Numbered from the stretch's first letter, positions 33,240 through 42,375 are shown. The stretch: DNA of 64,000 nt from Actinomycetales bacterium UBA1383 (GCA_002305415.1 DBQX01000046.1:111314-175313); one strand, 5' to 3'. Program-made: numbers and translations. The notes: generated from the sequence alone by a model not told the origin.

Positions 33240-34034
33240 ATGGGCGTGATCTGGGAGCGCATCCGCGCGGAGGCGGCTGGGGACGCGGAACGGGAGCCGG
33301 CGCTGGCGAGCTTCCTCTACACCAGCCTCCTCAACCACCCCCGCCTCGAGGACGCCCTCAGCTACATCCTCGCGAACAAGCTGGGCAGCCCGGCGCTCTC
33401 CGCCCTCACCCTCCGCGACCTCATCGACGCCGCCCTGGAGGCCGACCCCGGCCTCGGCCGGGCGGCGCGGGAGGACCTGCGCGCCGTCGTCGATCGTGAC
33501 CCGGCGTGTCCCGGCTACGCGGAACCACTGCTGTACTTCAAGGGCTTCCACGCGCTCCAGTCGCACCGTGTCGCCCACCACCTGTGGAACACCGGACACC
33601 AGCCCCTCGCGCTCTACCTGCAGAGCCGGGGCTCGGAGGTGTTCGCCGTCGACATCCACCCCGCCGCCCGGATCGGCAAGGGCATCATGTTCGACCACGC
33701 CACCAGCATCGTCATCGGGGAGACCGCCGTGGTCGACGACGACGTCTCGATGCTCCACGAGGTCACCCTGGGCGGCACCGGGAAGGAGACCGGCGACCGG
33801 CACCCCAAGATCCGCCGCGGCGTCATGATCGGGGCGGGCGCCAAGATCCTCGGGAACATCGTGGTGGGAGAGGGCGCGAAGGTGGGCGCGGGCAGTGTCG
33901 TGCTCGACGACGTCCCGCCACACAGCACCGTGGCAGGCGTACCGGCGCGGCAAGTGGGACGGCCTGACGTCGACCTGCCGGCGCTCTCGATGGACCAGCG
34001 GCTGGAACTGGCCGACGCGGGCGGCCTCTCCTGA
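33240..34034 (+). CDS. cysE: Serine O-acetyltransferase
   Basis: A 264-residue CysE, which acetylates serine with acetyl-CoA as the first step of cysteine synthesis. It is the long type with an N-terminal helical domain (IWERIRAEAAGDAEREPALASFLY, SYILANKLGSPALSALTLRDL, LLYFKGFHALQSHRVAHHLW). The left-handed beta-helix carries VDIHPAARIGKGIMFDHATSIVIGETAVVDDDVSMLHEVTLGGTGK with the catalytic His and Asp. The end PPHSTVAGVPARQVGRP is normal. I chose ATG 33240 by alignment with the E. coli start; a GTG at 33219 would add seven residues. No cysK is near. It is convergent with rnpB. Confidence 0.94.
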   Translation: MGVIWERIRAEAAGDAEREPALASFLYTSLLNHPRLEDALSYILANKLGSPALSALTLRDLIDAALEADPGLGRAAREDLRAVVDRDPACPGYAEPLLYFKGFHALQSHRVAHHLWNTGHQPLALYLQSRGSEVFAVDIHPAARIGKGIMFDHATSIVIGETAVVDDDVSMLHEVTLGGTGKETGDRHPKIRRGVMIGAGAKILGNIVVGEGAKVGAGSVVLDDVPPHSTVAGVPARQVGRPDVDLPALSMDQRLELADAGGLS

Positions 34035-34105
34035 CGTGCGCGTGAGCCCGGCCGGGCGGACCCGTCGTGCCGGGAGACCCGTCGTCGCCGCCGGACCGGT
34101 GGGGG

Positions 34106-34483
34106 CGAATGAGCCGGCCTGTACGCCGGGTTCTGTGCCGTGGCGGGGTCTCCCCCGCCGCGGTGGCGACCATCCATCTCGGGGCTGTGTTGCCGCAGCC
34201 CTCCAGCGACCTACCCGCAGGCTCGGGCGGGCAGCCCTCGTGCGCCTGCTGCTTGGTCTTGCTCCGGGCGGGGTTTGCCCAGCCGCACCCGTCACCGGGT
34301 GCGCTGGTGGTCTCTTGCACCACCGTTTCACCCTTGCCGATCCGCTCGCGCGGATCGGCGGTCTGCTTTCTGTTGCACTGTTCCCGCGGGTCACCCCGGG
34401 TGGGTGTTACCCACCGCCCTGCCCTGTGGAGCCCGGACGTTCCTCGGCAGTTTCCTGACGCGGCCGCCCGGCCGACTCATTCG
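34106..34483 (-). ncRNA. rnpB: RNase P RNA, bacterial type A
   Basis: About 378 bases read on the minus strand. The 5' end pairs with the 3' end (CGAATGAGTCGGCC against GGCCGGCTCATTCG), the universal P4 strands are recognisable (GAGGAACGTCCGGGCTCC early, ACAGAACCCGG late), and AGGGTGAAACGGTGGTGCAAGAGACC with GGTAGGTCGCTGGAGGG in between is typical of actinobacterial type A RNA. The RNA is the catalytic part of RNase P, which cuts tRNA 5' leaders. Ends are set by the outer helix and could be off by a few bases. It lies just downstream of the RNase H/phosphatase gene, an arrangement common in actinobacteria. Confidence 0.95.
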
Positions 34484-34526
34484 CCCTGCCATTCTACGCG
34501 CAGCCTCCCGGCAAGGCACGAGCGGG

Positions 34527-35798
34527 TCAGAACAGGGTCAGGGGTGGCTCGGGCGGTTCCGCGAGTTCGCTGGGCAGGCCGGCGACCACGAGTTCGCGGA
34601 CGTCGGGCCAGAGCCGGACGATCGAGACGGACGCGGGCGGGACGCGCACCCGCTGCCATGCCCCGGGCGGCATGTCCACCAGCCCGCTCACCCCCACCTT
34701 CGTGACGGCCGAGTGGCAGACGAGGACGACGGTCCTCCCGGAGTGCTCCGCCAGCGCCCGGCGGGCGACCCGCTCCACCCGGTCCTGGACCTGGCTCGGG
34801 GACTCCCCGTCAGGAGCGGGCAGGTCGGCGGACTCGTACCAGCGCGCGAGCAGGCCGGGGTACTGGTCGTGGATCTCCCACGGCCGCAGCCCCTGCCACC
34901 GGCCGAAGTCGACCTCCCGGAGATCCTCCTCGATCTCGACGGTGAGTCCCAGCCGCTCGGCGACCACCGCGGCGGTCTCCTGGGTGCGCACCATCGGGGA
35001 GGCCCACAGTGCCGCGGGCGCGCCCACATCCGGCCAGAGCTCCGGGATCCGCTCGAGGAGGGCGGCGACCCGGGACGCCTGCGCACGTCCCCGCGCCGAG
35101 AGTGGCGGGCCCGGCTCCGACCCGCCCGAGAACCCGTGCGCCTCGGTCAGCGCCGTCTCCCCGTGTCGCACGAAGACGAGGGTGACGGGGAGGTCGGTGC
35201 CGAAGTAGAACAGCGCGCCGGAGGGCTTGCGGAGGCGGGGAGGCCAGGGGACCTCCCCCTCAACCGGGATCCCCGCGTCCACCAGCGGATCGGGTGTCAC
35301 CGGCCCGGACTCCCCTGCCTCCTCGCGGGCCTCCCGCCCCGCCTCCGGCAGGACCACCCCGGGACCCGCCGCAGCCGCGAGGTCGCCCCGTCCGACCACG
35401 GACCGGGTGTCCATTGCCTGATTGGCCAGCGCGTCGGCGTCGCGGTTCTCCTCGCGCGGCACCCAGACGTACCGGACGCGCCGGGGATCGAGCGCGTCCC
35501 GGACACGCTGGGCGAGCACGTGCAGTCCGTCGTTCCGGATCCTCCAGCGGCCGGACAGCTGCTCGACCACCAGGCGGGAGTCGGCCCTCACCTCCACCTC
35601 GGCGTCGAGGCCGGCGGCCGCGATCAGTTCGAGCGCGGCGGCGATGGCGGTGTACTCCGCCACGTTGTTGGTGGCGCGGCCGAGGTAGCCACCTCTCTCG
35701 GCGAGCACGCGACCCGACTCGTCCCTGATGACGAAGCCGAACCCTGCCTCGCCGGGATTGCCGCGCGCGCCGCCGTCGGTGTTGACGACGAGCCGCAT
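34527..35798 (-). CDS. Bifunctional RNase H / histidine phosphatase
   Basis: A 423-residue fusion typical of actinobacteria (Rv2228c). The N-terminal RNase H domain (residues 1-125) has VVNTDGGARGNPGEAG (Asp), NNVAEYTAIAAALE (Glu), VRADSRLVVEQLSG (Asp) and EENRDADALANQA (Asp), all four catalytic acids. A linker of 60 residues leads to an acid phosphatase/CobC-like domain with FVRHGETALTE (phospho-His), SPMVRTQETA, EVDFGRWQG and VCHSAVTK. The first part cleaves RNA-DNA hybrids; the second may dephosphorylate alpha-ribazole phosphate or another substrate. The ATG at 35798 overlaps the TGA of the DUF164 gene, so translation is coupled. Confidence 0.94.
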   Translation of the reverse strand: MRLVVNTDGGARGNPGEAGFGFVIRDESGRVLAERGGYLGRATNNVAEYTAIAAALELIAAAGLDAEVEVRADSRLVVEQLSGRWRIRNDGLHVLAQRVRDALDPRRVRYVWVPREENRDADALANQAMDTRSVVGRGDLAAAAGPGVVLPEAGREAREEAGESGPVTPDPLVDAGIPVEGEVPWPPRLRKPSGALFYFGTDLPVTLVFVRHGETALTEAHGFSGGSEPGPPLSARGRAQASRVAALLERIPELWPDVGAPAALWASPMVRTQETAAVVAERLGLTVEIEEDLREVDFGRWQGLRPWEIHDQYPGLLARWYESADLPAPDGESPSQVQDRVERVARRALAEHSGRTVVLVCHSAVTKVGVSGLVDMPPGAWQRVRVPPASVSIVRLWPDVRELVVAGLPSELAEPPEPPLTLF

Positions 35799-36526
35799 CA
35801 CGCCATCCTCACCAGGATGTAACCGTGCTCCTCCGAGGTGACCACCACGTCCGCAGGAGTCGCCCGGATCTCATCGAGCTCGGTCAGCGGCAGCTCGATG
35901 CCCACCCCCTCGGTGCGGCTGCCGTGGAGTGCCACCGCACCGAGGCCACCCGTCCGGCCGCGCACCTCGTCATACAGGGCCACGAGGTCCGCGGGGAGAC
36001 CGGCCGCGAGTTCATCGCGTTGTGCCCGCACGCGGGCAGCCTCCTCGTCGAGCCGGTGGTACTCCCCGTCGCGCACGGCAGCCCGTTCACTGATCTCCTC
36101 GGCGAGGACGCGAGCCCGCTCCTCGATCGCGCCCAGTTCGGCCTCCAGGGCCTCCACGGCCTCCATCTGTTCCAGCTCCTGGTCCTCCAGGGCCGAGGCA
36201 CGGGCAGCGAGGAGCGCCATCTCCTGCTGCACGGCCTGTACGTCCTTCGCGGACGCGCCCGGCGCGTCCATGCGCGCCTGGTAACGCGCTGTCCGTTGCC
36301 GGATCCGCTCCACGTCGTCCTCCACCCGGACGAGGTCGCGTCTCAGGTCGGTGAGCCGGGTGACGACCCGGATCCGGTCGGTCTCGACATCGCGTGCCCG
36401 CACCTGCAGTCCCGTGAGCTCCGCGAGGACCGGAAGGGTCTTCCGCTCGTGGGACAACCGGGCGAGCCGGGTGTCGAGCTTCTGGAGCTCGAGCAGCCTG
36501 CGCTGGTCCTCTGCGGTGGCCCTCAT
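35798..36526 (-). CDS. DUF164/CdsZ-like coiled-coil protein lacking its zinc ribbon
   Basis: A 242-residue protein of the DUF164 (zf-RING_7) family. Residues 1-180 are a long antiparallel coiled coil (DQRRLLELQKLDTRLARL onward). Relatives end in a C4 zinc ribbon with two CxxC knuckles. Here the equivalent segment reads LHGSRTEGVGIELPLTELDEIRATPADVVVTSEEHGYILVR: the fold pattern remains but all four cysteines are replaced. Metal binding is therefore lost, whatever the family role (links to envelope and RNA metabolism have been proposed). The ATG at 36526 begins 26 bases after tRNA-Val on the same strand and the gene is coupled to RNase H/phosphatase. Confidence 0.85.
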   Translation of the reverse strand: MRATAEDQRRLLELQKLDTRLARLSHERKTLPVLAELTGLQVRARDVETDRIRVVTRLTDLRRDLVRVEDDVERIRQRTARYQARMDAPGASAKDVQAVQQEMALLAARASALEDQELEQMEAVEALEAELGAIEERARVLAEEISERAAVRDGEYHRLDEEAARVRAQRDELAAGLPADLVALYDEVRGRTGGLGAVALHGSRTEGVGIELPLTELDEIRATPADVVVTSEEHGYILVRMA

Positions 36527-36551
36527 CGCCGTCCTCTCGCTCGGTGCGGGG

Positions 36552-36625
36552 TGGGCCCGGCCGGCCTCGAACCGACGACCTCCGCGGTGTAAGCGCGGCG
36601 CTCTGGCCAACTGAGCTACAGGCCC
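36552..36625 (-). tRNA. tRNA-Val (anticodon TAC)
   Basis: A 74-base cloverleaf. The acceptor stem GGGCCTG pairs with CGGGCCC, the anticodon loop is CTTACAC (anticodon TAC, reading GUA) with stem CCGCG/CGCGG, and the T arm is GTCGG-TTCGAGG-CCGGC. CCA is not encoded. TAGGAT on the minus strand (plus strand 36638-36643) is a fitting -10 placing the transcript start a few bases before the 5' end. The downstream DUF164 gene may be cotranscribed. Confidence 0.95.
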
Positions 36626-36687
36626 CGAGTGGTCCCGATCCTACCGGGCCAGGTGGCCACCGCGTGCGGGCGGGAGTGGTCCGGGCA

Positions 36688-37128
36688 CTACTGCCGGCCG
36701 CGGGCCGTCAAGCGGATGCCCGACCACGACAGGCCCGCCGAGATCGCGGAGGTGGGGTGCAGGCCCGCGGTGCGCGCGGCCTCCTCGACCTCCGACGGCC
36801 GCACGTGGCCGGGCCGTCCGGGCTTCGGGGTGAGAACCCAGACCAGCCCACCGTTGTCGAGGTTCCCGGCGGCATCCACCAGGAGATCCGCCAGGTCGTC
36901 GCCCTCGCCGTCCTCGGCCCGCCACCAGATGACTGCTCCGTCGACGACGTCGCCGAAGTCGGCGTCCACGAGCGCCGTGCCCGTCGCCGCCTCGATGGCG
37001 GCCCTGATCTCCGGATCGGCATCGTCGTCGACGTAGTACTCCTGGACCACGTTCCCAGCGCGGAAACCGAAGAGCTCGCTGCCGAGGGCCTCCGCCTGCC
37101 TGCCACCACCAGCACCCACGGCCACCAC
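36688..37128 (-). CDS. DUF3052 family protein
   Basis: A 146-residue soluble protein of the DUF3052 family, found beside aceE in many actinobacteria (Rv2239c region). Typical text is LGSELFGFRAGNVVQEYYVDDDAD near the N-terminus, VIWWRAEDGEGDDLADLLVDA, WVLTPKPGRPGHVRPSEVEEAARTAGL and a C-terminal ISAGLSWSGIRL. The fold resembles a small Rossmann-like domain without recognisable catalytic residues. Its function is unknown, although it is divergent from aceE and the linkage is conserved. The GTG at 37128 is the family start. Confidence 0.85.
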   Translation of the reverse strand: MVAVGAGGGRQAEALGSELFGFRAGNVVQEYYVDDDADPEIRAAIEAATGTALVDADFGDVVDGAVIWWRAEDGEGDDLADLLVDAAGNLDNGGLVWVLTPKPGRPGHVRPSEVEEAARTAGLHPTSAISAGLSWSGIRLTARGRQ

Positions 37129-37297
37129 GTTATCGCACGGCAGCGACGTCGGGATCCCCCCACCGCATCGCAGCGCGCTCTCAGCGCGAGGCCTGACTCA
37201 CGGGGCAGAATTCGTGAGCTGGATTACGATTGGGTTCACCCTGCCCACGTTTCCTCCGTGAGCGTCAGCGTGGACGACTAGACAGTTAGGACGCATC

Positions 37298-40054
37298 TTG
37301 GCCATCCAGGAAAGATCCAACCCGCTCATCAACGGGTTGCTGAGCTCGGTACCCGACATCGACCGCGAAGAGACCCAGGAGTGGCTCGACTCGATCGACG
37401 CCCTGATCGACGAGAAGGGTGGGCCACGCGCCCGCTACATCATGCTCTCGATGCTGAAGCGCGCGCGAGAGCGCAACGTCGCGATCCCCACGTCGCTGAA
37501 CACCCCCTACGTGAACACCATCGGCGTGCACGAGGAGCCGTGGTTCCCGGGCGACGAGACGATGGAACGCCAGTTCCGTCGCTGGATCCGCTGGAACGCC
37601 GCCGTGATGGTGACCCGGGCCCAGCGCCCGGGCATCGGCGTCGGCGGACACATCTCCTCCTATGCCTCGGTCGCCACCCTGTACGAAGTCGGCTTCAACC
37701 ACTTCTTCCGCGGCAAGAACCATCCCGGTGGCGGGGACCAGGTCTTCTTCCAGGGCCATGCCGCCCCCGGCAACTACGCACGCGCGTTCGTCGAGGGACG
37801 GCTCACCGAGGCGGACATGGACGGCTTCAGGCAGGAGTACTCCCGGCCGGCCGGCGGCCGCGGCCTGCCCTCCTACCCCCACCCCCGGCGCATGGAGGAC
37901 TTCTGGGAGTTCCCCACGGTCTCGATGGGACTCGGGCCCGCGCAGGCCATCTACCAGGCCTGGGTGAACCGCTACCTGCACAACCGCGGCATCAAGGACA
38001 CCTCGGAACAACGCGTCTGGGCGTTCCTCGGCGACGGCGAGATGGACGAGCCCGAGTCGCGGGGCATGCTGCAGCTCGCCGCCCAGCAGGGCCTCGACAA
38101 CCTGACCTTCGTGGTGAACTGCAACCTGCAGCGCCTTGACGGCCCAGTGCGCGGCAACGGCAAGATCATCCAGGAGCTGGAGGCATTCTTCCGGGGCGCG
38201 GGCTGGAACGTCATCAAGGTCATCTGGGGCCGCGAGTGGGACCCGCTGCTCAACGCGGACAAGGACCGGGCACTCGTCAACCTGATGAACAACACCCTCG
38301 ACGGCGACTACCAGACCTTCAAGGCCAACGACGGCGCCTACGTCCGGGAGCACTTCTTCGGGCGGGACCCGCGCACGAAGGCCCTCGTGGCCAACATGAC
38401 CGATGAGCAGATCTGGGCGCTGCGCCGGGGCGGCCACGACTATCGGAAGATGTACGCGGCCTACAAGGCGGCCACCGAGCACACCGGCCAGCCGACGGTG
38501 GTCCTCGCGCACACCATCAAGGGCTACGGCCTCGGTCCGTCGTTCGCCGGCCGGATGGCGACCCACCAGATGAAGAAGATGAAGGTCAAGGACCTGAAGG
38601 CGCTCCGCGACCTGCTGCAGATCCCGATCACCGACGAGCAGCTGGAGGCGGATCCCTACAGCCCGCCGTACTTCCAGCCCCCGGCCGACCACCCCGCGCT
38701 GCAGTACATGCTGGAGCGGCGGAAGGCCCTGGGCGGGTTCCTGCCCGAGCGCATGGCTCCCAAGCAGGCGAAGGTCACGCTCCCCGGTGACAAGCCGTAC
38801 GAGATCCTGAAGGGTGGCTCCGGGCAGCAGGAGGTCGCGACGACGATGGCGTTCGTCCGCCTGCTGAAGGAGCTCATCAAGGACAAGGACTTCGGACGGC
38901 GGATCGTCCCGATCATCCCGGACGAGGCCCGCACCTTCGGCCTCGACTCGATCTTCCCGACCGCGAAGATCTTCAACACGGCCGGCATGAACTACACGGC
39001 CGTGGACCACGACCTGATGCTCTCCTACAAGGAGTCCGAGCAGGGCCAGATCCTCCACCTCGGCATCAACGAGGCCGGGTCGGCGGCGGCGTTCCAGGTG
39101 GTCGGGACCAGCTACGCCACACAGGGCCAGCCGATGGTCCCCGTCTACATCTTCTACTCGATGTTCGGGTTCCAGCGGACGGGCGACCAGTTCTGGGCGG
39201 CCGGCGACCAGCTCACCCGCGGCTTCATCATCGGCGCGACCGCCGGTCGTACCACGCTGGCCGGCGAGGGCACCCAGCACATGGACGGGCACTCCCAGAT
39301 CCTCGCCGCGACCAACACGGCGATCGTCGCCTACGACCCCGCCTACGCCTACGAGATCCGCCACATCGTCCGCGACGGACTGCAGCGGATGTACGGCCAG
39401 GGCGAGACGCGCGACCAGAACGTCATGTACTACCTCACGGTGTACAACGAGCCGATGGTCCAGCCCGCCGAGCCGGCGGACGTCGACGTCGAGGGCATCA
39501 TCCGGGGTATCCACCGGGTGGCCGGGCACGACGACGCGGGCGGCCCCCGTGTCCAGCTCCTCGCCTCAGGCGTGGGTGTCCCGTGGGCGCTGCACGCCAA
39601 GCAACTACTCCGGGACGACTGGGGTGTCGATGCGGCAGTCTGGTCGGTGACGTCGTGGAACGAGCTGCGCCGCGACGGCCTGGAGGCGGAGCGGCACAAC
39701 TTCCTCCACCCGGAGGAGGAACGGCAGCAGGCGTACGTCACCCGGCGGCTGGCCGAGAGCGATGGGCCGGTCATCGCCACGTCCGACTGGGACCACATGG
39801 TCCAGGACCAGATCCGCCCGTGGGTCCCCCGGCCCTACTACACGCTCGGCGCGGACGGCTTCGGCTTCTCCGACACGCGCGCCGCGGCGCGCCGCCACTA
39901 CTTCATCGACGCCCACTCGATGGCTGCCCGTGCCCTCCAGGCACTCGCCGACGCCGGGCAGTACGACGGCGGCGCGGTCGCCCAGGCGATCGCGAGGTAC
40001 GACCTGTTCAACGTCAACGCCGGACAGTCGGGCAAGGCCGGCGGCGACGCGTAG
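37298..40054 (+). CDS. aceE: Pyruvate dehydrogenase E1 component (homodimeric)
   Basis: A 918-residue thiamine diphosphate-dependent E1 that decarboxylates pyruvate and acetylates the lipoyl group of E2. It is the single-chain (homodimeric) type. Motifs: VNTIGVHEEPWFPGDE, RWIRWNAAVMVTRAQ, GVGGHISSYAS, FLGDGEMDEPESRGML (thiamine pyrophosphate GDG) with NLTFVVNCN, and a C-terminal half with AGTNEAGSAAAFQVVGTSYATQG-like residues and GEGTQHMDGHSQILA. The TTG at 37298 is the start by alignment; TTAGGA lies 7 bases upstream. A -10 TACGAT at 37225-37230 implies a leader of about 60 bases. No E2 is adjacent, so the SucB E2 at 10.7 kb is the probable partner. Confidence 0.97.
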   Translation: MAIQERSNPLINGLLSSVPDIDREETQEWLDSIDALIDEKGGPRARYIMLSMLKRARERNVAIPTSLNTPYVNTIGVHEEPWFPGDETMERQFRRWIRWNAAVMVTRAQRPGIGVGGHISSYASVATLYEVGFNHFFRGKNHPGGGDQVFFQGHAAPGNYARAFVEGRLTEADMDGFRQEYSRPAGGRGLPSYPHPRRMEDFWEFPTVSMGLGPAQAIYQAWVNRYLHNRGIKDTSEQRVWAFLGDGEMDEPESRGMLQLAAQQGLDNLTFVVNCNLQRLDGPVRGNGKIIQELEAFFRGAGWNVIKVIWGREWDPLLNADKDRALVNLMNNTLDGDYQTFKANDGAYVREHFFGRDPRTKALVANMTDEQIWALRRGGHDYRKMYAAYKAATEHTGQPTVVLAHTIKGYGLGPSFAGRMATHQMKKMKVKDLKALRDLLQIPITDEQLEADPYSPPYFQPPADHPALQYMLERRKALGGFLPERMAPKQAKVTLPGDKPYEILKGGSGQQEVATTMAFVRLLKELIKDKDFGRRIVPIIPDEARTFGLDSIFPTAKIFNTAGMNYTAVDHDLMLSYKESEQGQILHLGINEAGSAAAFQVVGTSYATQGQPMVPVYIFYSMFGFQRTGDQFWAAGDQLTRGFIIGATAGRTTLAGEGTQHMDGHSQILAATNTAIVAYDPAYAYEIRHIVRDGLQRMYGQGETRDQNVMYYLTVYNEPMVQPAEPADVDVEGIIRGIHRVAGHDDAGGPRVQLLASGVGVPWALHAKQLLRDDWGVDAAVWSVTSWNELRRDGLEAERHNFLHPEEERQQAYVTRRLAESDGPVIATSDWDHMVQDQIRPWVPRPYYTLGADGFGFSDTRAAARRHYFIDAHSMAARALQALADAGQYDGGAVAQAIARYDLFNVNAGQSGKAGGDA

Positions 40055-40075
40055 CGAGGCGGACGCACAGCGAAA

Positions 40076-40107
40076 TGGTGGCCCGCTCCCCGGGGAGCGG
40101 GCCACCA
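40076..40107. terminator. Hairpin terminator after aceE
   Basis: A 15-bp inverted repeat (40076-40090 with 40093-40107, 2-base gap) follows aceE by 22 bases and precedes the convergent gene ending at 40120. GC-rich, no U-run. Confidence 0.75.
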
Positions 40108-40119
40108 CCATGCTCGGGG

Positions 40120-40956
40120 CTACCTCCCGGGCTCCCGCGACCCGGCGTCCTGCGCACGGACGACCCGCTCACCGCGAGCGGCCTTCTTCGGGGGACGGGC
40201 GGCCAGGTCCGGCGTGGGCGCGGATGGGGTGGCGTGCGCCGCTCCGGCGGGTCCCGTGGCCGACCGCGGCGGGATGGAGGCGGGCTCGGCGGCGCTGGCC
40301 GTGGAGGGCGCCGACCGGACGATCGGGATCGTCCCCGTGTGGGGCTCCACCACGTCGTCCGCGAGGCGTTCCAGCCGCGCGACCTCGTCGACGTCCGGAT
40401 AGGCGTCCCCCAGGCGGGAAACCAGCTCCCGGGCCTTCAGACCGTCCTGCGCCTCCACGGCCGCGAGCACCAGCTGGCGTCCCGTCTCGTAGGGGTGCGT
40501 GGCCGGTACCCACTTCGCGACGCCCAGCGACACCGCCTGGTGGGCGAGTCCGCGGTCGCGGAGCATCTCGATCGACTGGGCGAGGGCCTGACCGGACGGG
40601 TCGCGGTCGCAGGCGGTGGCGAGCCGCCGGGTGGCGGCGTCCTCGTCGTCCTCGACGAGGAGTCGCGCGAGTTCGATCAGCGGCGCCCAGGCGTGGGGGT
40701 TGCCCGCGTACTCCTCGGCCAGGGCCCACAACGCGGTCCGCCGCTGACCGGCCGCCGTCGCGGGCTGCTGGGCGGCGGTCAACGGATCGGCGATCGCCTC
40801 CGGGACCGGCTGCGTGATCAGCTCGGCGAGCCGGACGAGCGCCTGGCGGTCGTTGGGGTCGGCGTCGAGCCGGGCGACGAGCGCGGCCTCCTCCGACACG
40901 ACGTTCGCCGCCTGCGCCGACTCGATCTTCGCCTTGATCCGGTCAAGAATTCCCAT
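40120..40956 (-). CDS. Helical repeat (TPR-like) protein
   Basis: A 278-residue cytoplasmic protein with an alpha-helical repeat region. Residues 1-205 contain pairs of helices with Ala/Leu/Asp spacing (ALVARLDADPNDRQALVRLAEL, GNPHAWAPLIELARLLVEDD, TRRLATACDRDPSGQALAQSI, VLAAVEAQDGLKARELVSRL, DAYPDVDEVARLERLAD). This resembles tetratricopeptide repeats without a strict consensus. The last 70 residues are a Pro/Ala/Ser-rich disordered tail. The start MGILDRIKAK is typical of a conserved actinobacterial family. TAGGGT ends 6 bases before the ATG at 40956, so it is leaderless. Function is unknown. Confidence 0.75.
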   Translation of the reverse strand: MGILDRIKAKIESAQAANVVSEEAALVARLDADPNDRQALVRLAELITQPVPEAIADPLTAAQQPATAAGQRRTALWALAEEYAGNPHAWAPLIELARLLVEDDEDAATRRLATACDRDPSGQALAQSIEMLRDRGLAHQAVSLGVAKWVPATHPYETGRQLVLAAVEAQDGLKARELVSRLGDAYPDVDEVARLERLADDVVEPHTGTIPIVRSAPSTASAAEPASIPPRSATGPAGAAHATPSAPTPDLAARPPKKAARGERVVRAQDAGSREPGR

Positions 40957-41083
40957 GGGACGACCCTATCGCCTCCGTGCTCGCCGCGGCCGATGGTGAC
41001 GGGGACATCGCGCGGCCCGACACGCTGGAGACCCGGCCTTGGAGACCCCGCACAACGCGCCCCCCCGGCCCTATGCTCGCACC

Positions 41084-42289
41084 ATGGCCGAAGATGCGGG
41101 GGCTGCACCGCCGCCGGGCGTGGACGCCCGCAGCGACCTTGTGGGAAGGCTACGATCCGGCTCCTCCAGCCTCGCCTCAGCCTCCGCCCGGCGCATGGAG
41201 CAGGACCTTGACTGGTTCGCCGCGCTCTCCGCGGAGGACCGCTCCTGGCTCGGCCTGGTCGCCCAGGAGTCCATCGCACGGTTCATCTCGTGGCTGGAGG
41301 ACCCGCAGAGCTCGTCCACCAACGCGAACGAGATCTTCCGCGTGGCCCCGACCGAACTCGCACGTGCGATCTCGCTGCACCAGACCGTCGAGCTGATCCG
41401 GATGCTCGTCAGCGTGGTGGAGGACCACGCCGTCGAACTGGTGGACGCGAAGGCGCGCCCACTCCTCCGCGAGGCGGTGCTGCTCTACTCCCGTGAGGTC
41501 GCGTTCTCGGCGGCCGAGGTCTATGCGCGCGCCGCGGAGTCCCGTGGCGCGTGGGACGCCCGGCTCGAGGCACTGGCGGTGGACGCCATCGTGCGCGGGG
41601 CCTCGGATGAGTCACTCCGATCCCGGGTCTCGACTCTCGGCTGGTCGGGCGTGGGCCGCACCGCCGTCGTGGTGGGCACCGCCCCGGCGCGTCTTCCGGA
41701 GCGGTTCACCGCCGAGCTCCGCCACCAGGCACGGCGGCTCACCTCGGATGCCCTGATCGGCATCCAGGGCGATCGTGTGATCGCCGTCCTTGGCGCCGAC
41801 CCGCGACCGGAGTCGGTCGCGCTGGCGCTGGCAGAGCACTTCGGTCCCGGTCCGGTGATCGTGGGACCGTCCGTCCGCGAGATCTCGGAGGCCGGCCGGT
41901 CCGCGCGGGCAGCCATGGCCGGCATGCTCGCGGTGCCGGCGTGGGCCAAGGCGCCGCGTCCCGTGATGGCCGACGACCTGCTTCCCGAGCGGATGCTCAA
42001 CGGTGACCCACTCGCCCGGCACGTGCTCATCCAGGACATCTACCGCCCGCTGGTGGCAGCCGGCACCCCCCTCGTGGAGACCCTCGACGAGTACATCACC
42101 CAGGGACACTCACTCGAGGGCGCGGCACGCGAATTGTATGTGCACCCCAATACGGTGCGCTACAGACTGCGGCGGATCTCACAACTGGTCGGGTGGGATC
42201 CCACTGACCCGCGCGAGGGATACGTGCTGCAAACTGCCCTTGCGGTGGGCCGGCTCGGCGACGCCGGCGGCTCGTTGAACGGACGGTGA
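41084..42289 (+). CDS. fasR: PucR-type transcription regulator, FasR-like
   Basis: A 401-residue regulator of the PucR/CdaR group, found directly upstream of fabD in streptomycetes (FasR) and mycobacteria (Rv2242). The N-terminal half is helical (SARRMEQDLDWFAALSAEDR, FISWLEDPQSSS) and the centre is a GGDEF-like degenerate domain. The C-terminal helix-turn-helix reads EYITQGHSLEGAARELYVHPNTVRYRLRRISQLVGWDPTDPREGYVLQTAL. In Streptomyces FasR activates the fab operon. The symbol rests on position and family. TATGCT ends 6 bases before the ATG at 41084 (leaderless). A palindrome in the gap to fabD is a candidate binding site. Confidence 0.87.
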   Translation: MAEDAGAAPPPGVDARSDLVGRLRSGSSSLASASARRMEQDLDWFAALSAEDRSWLGLVAQESIARFISWLEDPQSSSTNANEIFRVAPTELARAISLHQTVELIRMLVSVVEDHAVELVDAKARPLLREAVLLYSREVAFSAAEVYARAAESRGAWDARLEALAVDAIVRGASDESLRSRVSTLGWSGVGRTAVVVGTAPARLPERFTAELRHQARRLTSDALIGIQGDRVIAVLGADPRPESVALALAEHFGPGPVIVGPSVREISEAGRSARAAMAGMLAVPAWAKAPRPVMADDLLPERMLNGDPLARHVLIQDIYRPLVAAGTPLVETLDEYITQGHSLEGAARELYVHPNTVRYRLRRISQLVGWDPTDPREGYVLQTALAVGRLGDAGGSLNGR

Positions 42290-42302
42290 CAGCTGATGAC
42301 AA

Positions 42303-42319
42303 TTGGAGGAAACCTCCAA
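42303..42319. promoter_or_regulatory. Palindrome between the FasR-like gene and fabD
   Basis: TTGGAGG-AAA-CCTCCAA (42303-42309 and 42313-42319) is a perfect 7-bp inverted repeat with a 3-base centre, 57 bases before the fabD ATG. It is a plausible operator for the upstream PucR-type regulator controlling the fab operon. Confidence 0.5.
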
Positions 42320-42375
42320 AACTGGACAAGGCAACGTTCTGCACGCCGCAGGCGCGGCCCCACGAGCGGGCCGGA

